Of a stretch of DNA of 64,000 bases, positions 56,411-64,000 are shown in pieces. The stretch is taken from positions 62,001 to 126,000 of the forward strand of contig NZ_JACXAF010000001.1 in the NCBI RefSeq assembly GCF_014773395.1, given 5' to 3'. This DNA is from Neiella litorisoli (GTDB taxonomy: Bacteria; Pseudomonadota; Gammaproteobacteria; Enterobacterales; Neiellaceae). Within the stretch, counting starts at the first letter, position 1. The number at the start of each line of letters is the position of its first letter. The position numbers and the translations under genes were made by a program. The notes below the pieces were generated by a model, which saw nothing but the letters and a program-made list of their open reading frames with translations, was not told where the DNA came from and searched no databases.

Positions 56411-57004
56411 ATGAAGCAAGAACAAGAATTCGCACTTTTTCCACTCACTGCCCACGTCTTACCGGGCGGCAAACTGCCGTTGCGAATTTTCGAGCCCAGA
56501 TATGTCCGAATGGTTCGCGATGCGGCGGCGGGCGGGCGACCGTTTTGCATGTGCATGCTCGATGTCAAAGCCAAGCCGCAAACCATGATGAACATGTACC
56601 CGCTCGCCACCGAGGTGGCCATTGTTGACTTTGACCAACTGCCCGATGGCATGCTCGGGATTACTGTGCAAGGTCTCAGGAAGCGCCGTTTAGATCGAGT
56701 TTGGGTTGAACAAGATGGTTTAAAAGTGGCAGAGACCAGCATTGTTCCCGAATGGCCAAAACAAGGGTTATCATTAACTCAGCATAAAATTGTCGAGCAG
56801 TTACATCGCCTCTACCAAGACAATGAAAGCTTACAAGGTCTGCAACTGGATTTTCACGATAACGACGCCAGCTGGCTGTGTCAGCGCTGGCTAGAGTTAT
56901 TGCCGATGGACCCCAACGACAAACAACTATTAATAGAACAACCCGATTGCACCGCCGCATTAGCGTTTTTGGAGCAAGCAATCAGGACCACAGGAGAGTC
57001 ATAG
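56411..57004 (+). CDS. LON substrate-binding-domain protein
   Basis: The 197 residues correspond to the N-terminal domain of Lon protease (PUA-like LON domain) with no ATPase or peptidase part. It starts FALFPLTAHVLPGGKLPLRI followed by FEPRYVRMVRDAAAGG, the family signature, then TEVAIVDFDQLPDGMLGITV, and a helical C-terminal segment (LCQRWLELLPMDPNDKQLLI). Stand-alone LON proteins are common in gammaproteobacteria but their role is unclear. The stop codon overlaps the start of the glutathione peroxidase gene (TAGTG), so the two are translationally coupled. Confidence 0.9.
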   Translation: MKQEQEFALFPLTAHVLPGGKLPLRIFEPRYVRMVRDAAAGGRPFCMCMLDVKAKPQTMMNMYPLATEVAIVDFDQLPDGMLGITVQGLRKRRLDRVWVEQDGLKVAETSIVPEWPKQGLSLTQHKIVEQLHRLYQDNESLQGLQLDFHDNDASWLCQRWLELLPMDPNDKQLLIEQPDCTAALAFLEQAIRTTGES

Positions 57005-57558
57005 TGATCACTAAACCCGGCAATTTGCTGAAATCAATCGCCCTTATCGGCGCCATGGTCAGTTTCACTGCCAGCGCCGCTTCGTGCCCAGACACACTGA
57101 AGTTCGTCAAACGCAAACTAAACAGCTCGGAGACAGTCAACCTTTGTACCGAATACAGTGGCAAGACCCTGCTGATCGTCAATACCGCCAGCTACTGTGG
57201 CTTTACGCCCCAGTTCAAAGGTCTCGAGAAGCTCTATGCCGATTACAAAGATAAAGGCTTGGTGGTGTTGGGATTCCCCAGCCATGACTTTAATCAGGAA
57301 GATGATGACGAAGGCAAAACCGCGGAATTGTGCGAACTGACCTACGGCGTCAAATTCCCAATGTTCGAACCCATGCCGGTCAGAGGTGATGACGCTGACC
57401 CGCTCTATCGCAAATTAGCAGCGCAAGCGGGTGAGGCGCCAAAGTGGAACTTCCATAAATACGTAGTCAATCGTGAAGGCAAGGTTGTGGCGTCGTTTAG
57501 CGCCATGACCAAGCCCGACAGTGACGATATGATCGAAGCGATCGAATCGGCGATCTAG
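57004..57558 (+). CDS. Periplasmic glutathione-peroxidase-family protein
   Basis: It starts at GTG 57004, which overlaps the LON gene stop and follows AGGAG, giving 184 residues with a signal peptide (SIALIGAMVSFTASA, cleavage near residue 24). The GPx fold is clear: TLLIVNTASYCGFTPQFKGL with the peroxidatic cysteine, LVVLGFPSHDFNQED, and the Trp/Asn block KWNFHKYVVNREGK. The usual catalytic Gln in FPCNQF is replaced (FPSHDF), so activity may rely on the Cys, Trp and Asn and probably on thioredoxin rather than glutathione. The stop TAG is the first base set of an extragenic repeat, followed by a terminator. Confidence 0.9.
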   Translation: MITKPGNLLKSIALIGAMVSFTASAASCPDTLKFVKRKLNSSETVNLCTEYSGKTLLIVNTASYCGFTPQFKGLEKLYADYKDKGLVVLGFPSHDFNQEDDDEGKTAELCELTYGVKFPMFEPMPVRGDDADPLYRKLAAQAGEAPKWNFHKYVVNREGKVVASFSAMTKPDSDDMIEAIESAI

Positions 57559-57579
57559 AGCCTGTTGATCTTTGCTGCC
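57557..57579. repeat. Third copy of the extragenic repeat arm
   Basis: AGAGCCTGTTGATCTTTG plus CTGCC. It differs by one base in 18 from the arm at 38967 and by one base in 23 from the inverted arm at 39011-39033. Its first AG completes the TAG stop codon of the peroxidase gene. Confidence 0.6.
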
Positions 57580-57582
57580 GCA

Positions 57583-57614
57583 ACTGCCGCTTCGATAGCG
57601 GCAGTTTTGTTTTT
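57583..57614 (+). terminator. Intrinsic terminator after the peroxidase gene
   Basis: ACTGCCGCT (57583-57591) pairs with AGCGGCAGT (57597-57605), loop TCGAT, followed by TTTTGTTTTT. Confidence 0.9.
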
Positions 57615-57802
57615 AACGACCGAAGATATGCATTCGGAGCAAATTATCAATAGGATCACTTTCGCCGCAACTTTTCTTCATTTTGCGATCAATTCCTAAA
57701 TTTTATCGACGTGTTCACTAATTATCTTGCCTAGCCGTGATCGTCATCCTGAGCCCCACCGTTAATCAACTTGCACCCAGACGATAACAAGGACTCACCA
57801 CC

Positions 57803-59218
57803 ATGAAAGTCACCAAATCACTCTTAGCTGTTGCCGTAACCTCTTTACTCGCCGCTTCGCTTTCCGGTTGCGGAGGTAGCAGTAATGGCTCGACCGTCAG
57901 CTCAATCAACGAACCAGAATACGCTTACCTACGTGTCTTCCACGCTGCGCCTGACGCGCCAGCGGTCAACGTATGGCTCAACGGCGCGCCAGCATTAGAA
58001 GGCGTTGATTACCAAGTAAGCTCTGGCGCAATTCAAGTGCCAGCCGGGACCCACACCGTGCAAGTCGACGCGATTTTAGCTGATGGCTCAACCCTCACGG
58101 TTATCCCAGCCACAGAGTTAATGCTTGATGCCGATACCGAGTACAACGTGGTTGCCACCGGTAAGGCCGCACTCATTGGTAGTGGCGATGCAATGGCATT
58201 TGGCCCGCAAATCATTGCGCGTCCCGCGTTGATGCCGGAAGGAGCTCGTGTGCAAGTGATGCATGCTTCGCCGGATGCGCCCATGGTTGATGTCTTCATC
58301 ACCGCGCCAGGCGATGACCTCAGCACCGCCATGCCATTCGCCGACAATGTCAGCTTCCCAATGGCGACCGATGCCATTGAAGTGCCGGCGGGCAGTTATC
58401 AAGTCCGGATCACCTTGCCTGACGATCCATCTGTTGTGGTGTTTGATTCAGGCACCGTCGATGTCCCTGCCGGCTCTGACTGGTTCGTGGCAGCAGTGAC
58501 TAACACCGATGCCGGTAGCTCGCCGGTCAATTTGCTCGTCGATGCGGCCAGCGCTTCACTGGTAGTGCGCGATGCGGCGATGGAAGCAGATATTCGTGTC
58601 GCCCATACTATCAGCGATGCGCCAGCGGTTGATGTGTGGATCAATGGCGGCGCCCCAGCAATGGATAGTCCACTGTACAACGTCGCGTTCAAAGACTTTA
58701 CCGATTACCTGATGGTACCAGCTGGTGACTACCGCTTCGATGTCGGCGTCAATGGCACCGATCCTGTGGTCGTGGTGGATGCGCTTGGTCTCGACGCCAG
58801 TCTGATGCCAGCCTACAAATACACGGCGCTGGCGATCGGTAATCTCGCTGATGGCATGGCCAACGATGAACTGTTCGTGGTGATGGATGAAAACACGCGT
58901 CGAGTCGCGACCGAAGCAAAACTCCGCGCCATTCACGCCTCAACCCTAGCTGGCGATGTTGATATTTATGTCAGCGCAGATGCAACCCCATCAAGTGACG
59001 ATGTCATTTTGACCGGCGTGCCTTATAAAGGCGACAGCACCGTATTGTCGGTCACGCCAGGCATGGCTTATGTCATGGTGACGCCAGCTGGCGATCCGGG
59101 CACGATCGCTATTGGGCCAGCAGAACTGCCGCTTGAAGGTGGCACTTTGACAACTTTAGTGGCCATTGATGATCCAATGTCGGCAACTGGCGTATCAGTC
59201 ATTAGTTTGGATGATTAG
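57803..59218 (+). CDS. DUF4397 four-repeat lipoprotein
   Basis: The protein has 471 residues. The lipobox LAASLSGCGGSS near residues 17-26 predicts a lipid-anchored envelope protein. The rest is four beta-rich DUF4397-type repeats, each opening with a similar phrase: YLRVFHAAPDAPAVNVWLNG, RVQVMHASPDAPMVDVFI, DIRVAHTISDAPAVDVWING and LRAIHASTLAGDVDIYVS. The repeats also share the VPAGxYxVxV strand. The composition is acidic and low in cysteine, and function is unknown. It is directly upstream of the ECF sigma/ChrR pair, separated by 50 bases that hold a hairpin, which suggests it is a target or partner of that system. Confidence 0.88.
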   Translation: MKVTKSLLAVAVTSLLAASLSGCGGSSNGSTVSSINEPEYAYLRVFHAAPDAPAVNVWLNGAPALEGVDYQVSSGAIQVPAGTHTVQVDAILADGSTLTVIPATELMLDADTEYNVVATGKAALIGSGDAMAFGPQIIARPALMPEGARVQVMHASPDAPMVDVFITAPGDDLSTAMPFADNVSFPMATDAIEVPAGSYQVRITLPDDPSVVVFDSGTVDVPAGSDWFVAAVTNTDAGSSPVNLLVDAASASLVVRDAAMEADIRVAHTISDAPAVDVWINGGAPAMDSPLYNVAFKDFTDYLMVPAGDYRFDVGVNGTDPVVVVDALGLDASLMPAYKYTALAIGNLADGMANDELFVVMDENTRRVATEAKLRAIHASTLAGDVDIYVSADATPSSDDVILTGVPYKGDSTVLSVTPGMAYVMVTPAGDPGTIAIGPAELPLEGGTLTTLVAIDDPMSATGVSVISLDD

Positions 59219-59228
59219 TTGTTGATAG

Positions 59229-59248
59229 CCGAGCCCTTCGGGGCTCGG
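59229..59248 (+). promoter_or_regulatory. Hairpin between the DUF4397 gene and the sigma gene
   Basis: CCGAGCCC-UUCG-GGGCTCGG is a perfect 8-bp stem with a stable tetraloop but no U-run. It lies 10 bases after the lipoprotein stop and 20 before the sigma-factor ATG, and could dampen readthrough so that the lipoprotein is made in excess over the regulators. Confidence 0.55.
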
Positions 59249-59268
59249 TCAACACCATAGGAGTCAGG

Positions 59269-59940
59269 ATGTCATCAGCACCGAGTAGCGTTTGTGGTTA
59301 TACTGCCAACACTTCTCCTTTAGTGTCGGGCCAGATGAAACCGCAACCAGAAGCAAAATCGAAGTCGCCAGAAAATGATGGTCAGCGTTGGAAGGATGCG
59401 CTGGTTCAAATCGCCGAAAACAAGTGCCGCAAACATTACGCCGCCTTGTTCAATCATTTCGCGCCACGGTTGAAAATGTTTGCCATTCGCTTATGCGACG
59501 GCAATGAAGCAGTCGCTCTGGAGCTGGTGCAGGACACCATGATGACGGTTTGGCAAAAAGCCCATTTGTACAACGCCGGAAAAGGCGCTGCGTCAACTTG
59601 GATTTATACCATCGCTCGTAACCTACGATACGACCAGTTGCGCAAAGCCAGCAGTAAAGCTGACGTGATTAGCGCTGAAGACCTATGGCCGGTATTAGAA
59701 GCAGAAGCCGACGAAGGCCGCAGTCAACCGGATCATTTGGTGTTGCAACTACAACTGGAAAAGTACTACGACGCGTTATCGCCAGCTCAAATGGAGGTGA
59801 TCCGCAAAGTGTATTTAGAAGATAAGCCGCAGCAACAAGTGGCCGATGAGTTAAACATCCCGTTAGGCACAGTGAAATCTCGTATACGGTTAGCAGTGCA
59901 GAAGCTACAAGAAAAAATTGAGGCTAACGATTATGATTAA
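59269..59940 (+). CDS. rpoE: ECF RNA polymerase sigma factor (ChrR-controlled type)
   Basis: The 223 residues include an N-terminal extension of about 40. The region 2 core is LFNHFAPRLKMFAIRLCDGN followed by LELVQDTMMTVWQKA, and region 4 is ALSPAQMEVIRKVYLEDKPQ with QVADELNIPLGTVKSRIRLA. It is paired with a downstream ChrR-like cupin anti-sigma (overlap of 8 bases). This is the arrangement of the Rhodobacter RpoE-ChrR system that responds to singlet oxygen, so I infer an oxidative or photo-oxidative stress sigma. The start is supported by AGGAG upstream. Confidence 0.92.
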   Translation: MSSAPSSVCGYTANTSPLVSGQMKPQPEAKSKSPENDGQRWKDALVQIAENKCRKHYAALFNHFAPRLKMFAIRLCDGNEAVALELVQDTMMTVWQKAHLYNAGKGAASTWIYTIARNLRYDQLRKASSKADVISAEDLWPVLEAEADEGRSQPDHLVLQLQLEKYYDALSPAQMEVIRKVYLEDKPQQQVADELNIPLGTVKSRIRLAVQKLQEKIEANDYD

Positions 59941-60637
59941 AAGCCACCCAAGCAGCGATTTATTGCGCGCCTTTGTCGGCGGAGAGCTACCGCCCGCGCT
60001 AGCGCTTTGCGTTTCTGCCCATGTCGATATGTGTCGCTTGTGCCAACAACAAGTAAAAGCAATTGAACTGGAATTAGCAGCAGAGATTGAGCAACAGCCA
60101 GAGCCAACCGCAGACGTCGAGTTATCCGCTGATTTGTCAGCCATGATGGCAGCGATTCTCGACAGCGATCCGGCGCCAGTCGAAACCGCCAGCCTTGCCC
60201 GTGAACACAGCAAGCCCAAGCACATTCGCTGGCAGCAAAGTAAGTTCTTGTTACCCCGAGCACTGCAGCGTCAAATGTGCGATCAGCCCGAGTTAGTGGC
60301 GGGTGATAATTGGCGTCAGTTGGGCAAGCTGTGGCGAGGCCGACTCGCAGAACATGACGCCTGGCGGACTAGTTTCTATTACATTGAGCAGGGTGGTGAG
60401 ATCCCAGAGCACACCCACAAAGGCCGCGAAATCACCTTGGTGCTGTCGGGCAGTTTTGTCGACGGTGATGAGGTTTACCAAGAAGGTGACTTTATCTATC
60501 GCGATGGCGACCACACCCACAAACCAGGTGCCAGCTCGACTGAGGACTGCTTGTGTTTCACCGCAGTCGAAGCGCCATTGCACTTCACCAGTGGAGCCAC
60601 CCGCTTGCTCAACCCGTTAGGCAAGTTGTTGTACTAA
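59933..60637 (+). CDS. chrR: ChrR-type anti-sigma factor with cupin domain
   Basis: The 234 residues are counted from ATG 59933, which overlaps the sigma stop. An N-terminal zinc-binding anti-sigma domain carries the HX3CX2C motif AHVDMCRLCQQQ (about residues 28-40). The C-terminal cupin domain (about 115-225) carries the metal-binding histidines PEHTHKGREITLVLSGSF and YRDGDHTHKPGASS, then EDCLCFTAVE. In Rhodobacter ChrR both domains bind zinc and the protein is degraded on singlet oxygen exposure, releasing the sigma factor; the same scheme is inferred here. It is the last gene of the unit, convergent with priA and 5 bases from its end. Confidence 0.93.
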   Translation: MIKSHPSSDLLRAFVGGELPPALALCVSAHVDMCRLCQQQVKAIELELAAEIEQQPEPTADVELSADLSAMMAAILDSDPAPVETASLAREHSKPKHIRWQQSKFLLPRALQRQMCDQPELVAGDNWRQLGKLWRGRLAEHDAWRTSFYYIEQGGEIPEHTHKGREITLVLSGSFVDGDEVYQEGDFIYRDGDHTHKPGASSTEDCLCFTAVEAPLHFTSGATRLLNPLGKLLY

Positions 60638-60642
60638 TTGCC

Positions 60643-62844
60643 TTAAACGGTGTCGTGGGGATCGACATCAACATGCCACCGCACCACTTGGGCGAGCTTA
60701 GAGCCTTCTATCTCGCCCAGTGTTTGGTTGAGCAGCTGCTGAATCGCTGATTTTTGTGGTGCCAGCAAAGCCAGTTGCCAACGATAACGCCCTGCTTTGC
60801 GCACCATGGCGCACGGTCCCGGCGCCATTACGATGACGCCACCCTTGTCGTTTACGCCTCTGGCGGCTTCCGATAGTACAGACTCCGCCGACGCCAGAAA
60901 CTCAGCCACCTTGGTTTCATCATTCGCTTCAGCTCGAATGATGGCGATGGCCGCATAGGGCGGTAATTGCGCTTGTTTACGCTCTGCGAGCAACGCTTGC
61001 GCGACTTGCTGATAACCTTCGGTTTGAAGTTGTTGTACCCAAGGATGATCGGGGTAGTGGGTTTGCAGCAAAACCTGCGCCTGCTGACCCGCTCTGCCGG
61101 CGCGGCCAGAAACCTGAGTGAGAAGCTGACACATTCGCTCTCCGGCGCGAAAATCACTGCTAAACAGCGCGCCATCAACATCGGCAATGATCACTAAGGT
61201 GACATCGGCAAAATCATGGCCTTTGGCCAGCATTTGAGTCCCTACCAAAATTCGATAGTGACCCCGCTGAACATCGGCGACTAGGTTTTCAAAGGCATCT
61301 TTACGGCGTGTTGAGTCGCGATCGATGCGCACCACGGGATATTGCGGAAACTGCGCCTGCAAGGCCTCTTCGAGTTGCTCGGTACCCTGACCAACCGGCA
61401 CCAATTGAGTGCTACCACATGAATCACATTGATGTGGCACTGGGCGCTCAACTTGGCAATGGTGACACACCAGTCGGCGAAATCCTTTATGCCATGTGAA
61501 TGGCCGATTGCAGCGCTGACACTCGGCAAACCAACCACACTCATGACACAGCAAGACAGGTGAAAAGCCACGACGATTCAAAAACACCAGCACTTGGTTG
61601 TTGTCTTGCAGATGCTGTTCCATGGCGTTGATGATGGGCGCAGACAAAGGACCGCTCATGACTTGCTGACGCATATCGATGGCCGCAATTTGGGGAAGCT
61701 GGCCGCCCGCTGCGCGCTCGGTCAGAGTCAAGTGTTGATAGCGACCGGCTTCAACGTTGGCCAATGATTCAAAGCTCGGCGTGGCGGAACCTAATAACAG
61801 CGGCACTTGCTCATTTCTGGCCCGCATCACCGCCAAATCACGCGCCTGATAACGAAAGCCATCTTGCTGCTTATAGCTGCCATCATGCTCTTCATCGACC
61901 ACAATTAAGCCCAAATTCGCCATCGGCGTAAAAATAGCCGAGCGAGTACCAAGTAATACCGGTAGCTCTCCGGTTCGCGCTGCTTGCCAAGCAGCCAGTC
62001 GCTCACTGTCGTTCAGCCCAGAATGAACCAGACCAATCCGAACCCCGAGATGATTGCGAAAACGGCTCAAGGTTTGCGGCGTCAGACCAATTTCAGGCAC
62101 CAGCACCAAGACTTGCTTGCCCTTGGCAATCACTTGCGCCATGACATCAAGGTAAACCCGAGTTTTGCCTGAGCCGGTAATGCCCTCAAGCAAGCTGACC
62201 GAAAATCCCTGCAAGCGCGAACATAAGGCGGTAATAGCAATACTTTGCTCGGTAGTTGCCGGCGGTTGAGTCGGCTGACAACACGCGGATTCATTCAAGG
62301 CGCTCAGCGGCGCGGGTTCAATCCAGCCCTTTTTCGCCACCGCTTGAATGGTGGCGCCAGTCACGCCTTGAGCACTCAGCGTTGCCCGTTCCTGAGCTCC
62401 GGCTTTCAGCAACTCCAATAACTGCCATTGCTTGGGCGCTCGCTTGGTCGACTGACTATCTTGCGCCGCTCCGGCCTCAGTGAGCTGCCAAACTTCAATA
62501 TCAGCACTGTTGGGTTGCTCACCCAAACGCAACTTCTTCGGCAAAGCGTGACTGAGCACTTCGCCAATCGGATGTTGATAATAGCGCCCTGCCCATTTAA
62601 ATAAGTCGAGCAAGGATGGCGGCCAAATCGGCGTCTGATCAAACACCTCATCAATCGCCTTTAATTGCTCAACGGGCCATTCGCTGTGATCGCTTTCGCC
62701 CACCACAATACCGATCATCATGCGGCGACCAAAGGGCACTCTAACCCGACCACCAACAACGATTTGTTGCTCGGGATGAGGTAAATAATCAAAGATTCGC
62801 CGCATCGGTACCGGCAAAGCAACATGAATAAAGCGAAGGTCTGA
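60643..62844 (-). CDS. priA: Primosomal protein N' (replication restart helicase PriA)
   Basis: PriA restarts stalled replication forks by recognising D-loops and loading the primosome. It has 733 residues from GTG 62844 (E. coli 732). Longer frames from other GTG codons exist, but this one places VSDLRFIHVALPVPMRRIFD at the family N-terminus. Present: the 3'-DNA-binding domain, Walker A LLEGITGSGKTRVYLD, DEEH box VVDEEHDGSYKQQDG, the zinc cluster CHECGWFAECQRCNRPF with CHHCQVERPVPHQCDSCGS, and a C-terminal helicase domain with QVSGRAGRAG. A perfect hairpin (CGCTATT-N4-AATAGCG) lies just upstream of the chosen start. It is divergent from rpmE. Confidence 0.96.
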   Translation of the reverse strand, partial: SDLRFIHVALPVPMRRIFDYLPHPEQQIVVGGRVRVPFGRRMMIGIVVGESDHSEWPVEQLKAIDEVFDQTPIWPPSLLDLFKWAGRYYQHPIGEVLSHALPKKLRLGEQPNSADIEVWQLTEAGAAQDSQSTKRAPKQWQLLELLKAGAQERATLSAQGVTGATIQAVAKKGWIEPAPLSALNESACCQPTQPPATTEQSIAITALCSRLQGFSVSLLEGITGSGKTRVYLDVMAQVIAKGKQVLVLVPEIGLTPQTLSRFRNHLGVRIGLVHSGLNDSERLAAWQAARTGELPVLLGTRSAIFTPMANLGLIVVDEEHDGSYKQQDGFRYQARDLAVMRARNEQVPLLLGSATPSFESLANVEAGRYQHLTLTERAAGGQLPQIAAIDMRQQVMSGPLSAPIINAMEQHLQDNNQVLVFLNRRGFSPVLLCHECGWFAECQRCNRPFTWHKGFRRLVCHHCQVERPVPHQCDSCGSTQLVPVGQGTEQLEEALQAQFPQYPVVRIDRDSTRRKDAFENLVADVQRGHYRILVGTQMLAKGHDFADVTLVIIADVDGALFSSDFRAGERMCQLLTQVSGRAGRAGQQAQVLLQTHYPDHPWVQQLQTEGYQQVAQALLAERKQAQLPPYAAIAIIRAEANDETKVAEFLASAESVLSEAARGVNDKGGVIVMAPGPCAMVRKAGRYRWQLALLAPQKSAIQQLLNQTLGEIEGSKLAQVVRWHVDVDPHDTV

Positions 62845-63070
62845 CACGAACAAAATCACGCTATTTTGGAATAGCGCAAGCTTACCATGGTTCACCCAGC
62901 GCAGTGGAACCGAGCCAAGCCAAACTAAAATTGGTTAAAAAGTTAGCAATTGGGCTTGATCCCGCACCACAACTGCTTTACCATTCGCGCCCCAAACAGA
63001 AGTAACTAAACCACGTGTGGTGTCTGACTCCGGGTTGGATAGCGACACGGCCTGATAATTGAGGTTTTCC

Positions 63071-63283
63071 ATGCAACAAGGTATTCACCCTGAATACGCT
63101 GAAGTAACAGCAACTTGCTCTTGTGGTAACACAATCAAGACTCGCTCTACTTTAGGTAAAGATTTCCACATCGACGTATGTAGCTCTTGCCACCCGTTCT
63201 ACACTGGTAAGCAGAAAGTTCTGGATTCTGGCGGACGCGTTGATCGCTTCAAAAAGCGTTTCGGCGCTTTGGGCAAGAAGTAA
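63071..63283 (+). CDS. rpmE: Ribosomal protein L31
   Basis: L31 bridges the 50S and 30S subunits. It has 70 residues, identical in length to E. coli, from ATG 63071 (GAGG upstream); the frame extends four codons further but those are not used. The zinc-binding form is indicated by cysteines in CSCGN and [15 protein letters not shown]. The end [17 protein letters not shown] is typical. The arrangement next to priA is that of E. coli. A terminator follows. Confidence 0.97.
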   Translation: MQQGIHPEYAEVTATCSCGNTIKTRSTLGKDFHIDVCSSCHPFYTGKQKVLDSGGRVDRFKKRFGALGKK

Positions 63284-63300
63284 TATTCTTGCACCAGCAG

Positions 63301-63327
63301 AAAAAGGCGCCGGATGGCGCCTTTTTT
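63301..63327 (+). terminator. Intrinsic terminator of rpmE
   Basis: GGCGCC (63306-63311) pairs with GGCGCC (63316-63321), loop GGAT, with a flanking A-run and T-run extending the stem. Confidence 0.9.
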
Positions 63328-63384
63328 GTTTGTCCGCCCCGTACTGAAATCCTTACCCACTGAGCGTCGTCGGAACAAAACATC

Positions 63385-64000
63385 ATGAGTCTATCGCGTG
63401 TTATTCTTTTTGCTGGTTTGGTGCTTTCCTATCATGCCTTTGGCCAGATGCTCGACTGCCTGCCACAAGGCGCCGCGCAGCAAGTCACCATGGCGCAACT
63501 CCACGATGGCGATACCATTACCCTAACCGACGGCCGCCGCATCCGCTTTACCGGCATCGACACCCCAGAGCTTGACCACAAGCAGCCTTCGCGCAACGAA
63601 CCCTATGCCTTACAAGCGCGCAACCGCCTCGACCAGCTGATTGACGATAAACCTCTGAGCATGGTTGTCGATCGTCGCCCGCGCGATCGTCACGGCCGCA
63701 CCCTTGCCCACTTAGTCAATCATCAAGGTAAAAACATCAACCAGCAGTTACTACTTGGCGGTTATGCCAAGCTGATGGTGATTGGTGATAACGACTTGTG
63801 GCGCTGCTACAACATGGCCGAGTGGATTGCCCGTCGCGATAAGCGAGGCTTGTGGCAACTTGCAGCGAATCAGCCATTGGCGGTCAGCCAAATCAACCGG
63901 CCTTCAAAGCGATGGCGCGAATACCGCGGCACCGTGACCAAATTTCAACGCAACCAAAATCACAGCTGGTGGCTACTTGATAACAAACTGTGGGTCGGCG
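63385..64000 (+). CDS. Thermonuclease-family (SNase-like) secreted protein, 3' end beyond window
   Basis: An open frame from ATG 63385 runs to the window end without a stop (205 codons). It begins MSLSRVILFAGLVLSYHAFG, a signal peptide. The staphylococcal nuclease fold follows: MAQLHDGDTITL, IRFTGIDTPELDHKQ with the calcium-site Asp and catalytic Arg region, DRHGRTLAHLVN, and RGLWQ. The last 30 residues (REYRGTVTKFQRNQNHSWWL) begin a second, separate domain that is truncated here. Function: an extracytoplasmic Ca-dependent nuclease, inferred from motifs. Confidence 0.88.
   Translation, partial: MSLSRVILFAGLVLSYHAFGQMLDCLPQGAAQQVTMAQLHDGDTITLTDGRRIRFTGIDTPELDHKQPSRNEPYALQARNRLDQLIDDKPLSMVVDRRPRDRHGRTLAHLVNHQGKNINQQLLLGGYAKLMVIGDNDLWRCYNMAEWIARRDKRGLWQLAANQPLAVSQINRPSKRWREYRGTVTKFQRNQNHSWWLLDNKLWVG

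Overview
The window is a gene-dense chromosomal segment of a gammaproteobacterium. Many encoded proteins match Escherichia coli homologues closely in length and motifs (AccC, PrmA, DusB, Fis, PurH, PurD, TpiA, PolA, EngB, HemN, YbdG, RraA, HslUV, ArgS, PriA, L31). The polA - Spot 42 RNA - engB - yihI - hemN neighbourhood is also the one known from enterics and vibrios. Di-haem cytochrome c4, a TIGR02922-like small protein, 5-oxoprolinase, c-di-GMP proteins and a ChrR-type sigma system suggest a free-living, probably marine, Alteromonadales-like bacterium; I cannot name the genus. I recognised no tRNA, rRNA, CRISPR, insertion sequence or prophage.

Layout. 1-17.7 kb: the tail of accB, then accC, then a block that splits accBC from prmA-dusB-fis. 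The block holds a ROK repressor, a candidate 29-residue gene, phhB, tal-tkt, a small conserved protein, glnK-amtB and a GGDEF/EAL protein. It is followed by prmA-dusB-fis and purH-purD. 17.8-25 kb: a membrane sensor with a degenerate GGDEF, a symporter fused to a solute-binding domain, tpiA, a small hypothetical gene and purU. 25-34.2 kb: polA, the Spot 42 RNA (spf), yaeR/engB on the minus strand, then cytochrome c4, a DsbA-like protein, a methyltransferase, yihI, a DUF2489 protein and hemN. 34.2-43.3 kb: a histidine-rich ZIP-permease fusion, an aldehyde dehydrogenase, ybdG, a START-domain protein and a 1200-residue 5-oxoprolinase. 43.4-51.5 kb: a response-regulator phosphodiesterase, pfkB-type kinase and rraA, a PAP2 phosphatase, a glycosyltransferase and a chemoreceptor. 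51.5-64 kb: DUF971, hslU, hslV, ftsN, argS; a LON-domain protein with a periplasmic glutathione peroxidase; a DUF4397 lipoprotein with an ECF sigma factor and ChrR anti-sigma; priA, rpmE and a nuclease cut by the window end.

How the parts work together. Most genes serve core metabolism and information processing: fatty acid and purine synthesis, the pentose phosphate pathway, glycolysis, nitrogen sensing, replication and its restart, proteolysis, and haem or thiol biogenesis. The accessory interest lies in several places. There are three c-di-GMP-type proteins, each with a different broken half. Two transporters are fusions. A sigma/anti-sigma module sits beside a multi-repeat lipoprotein. 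There are several independent RNA-like units: spf, and terminator-bounded non-coding stretches at about 1.5-1.86 kb, 28.2-28.47 kb and 45.7-45.9 kb (minus strand). A small extragenic repeat sits directly on stop codons.
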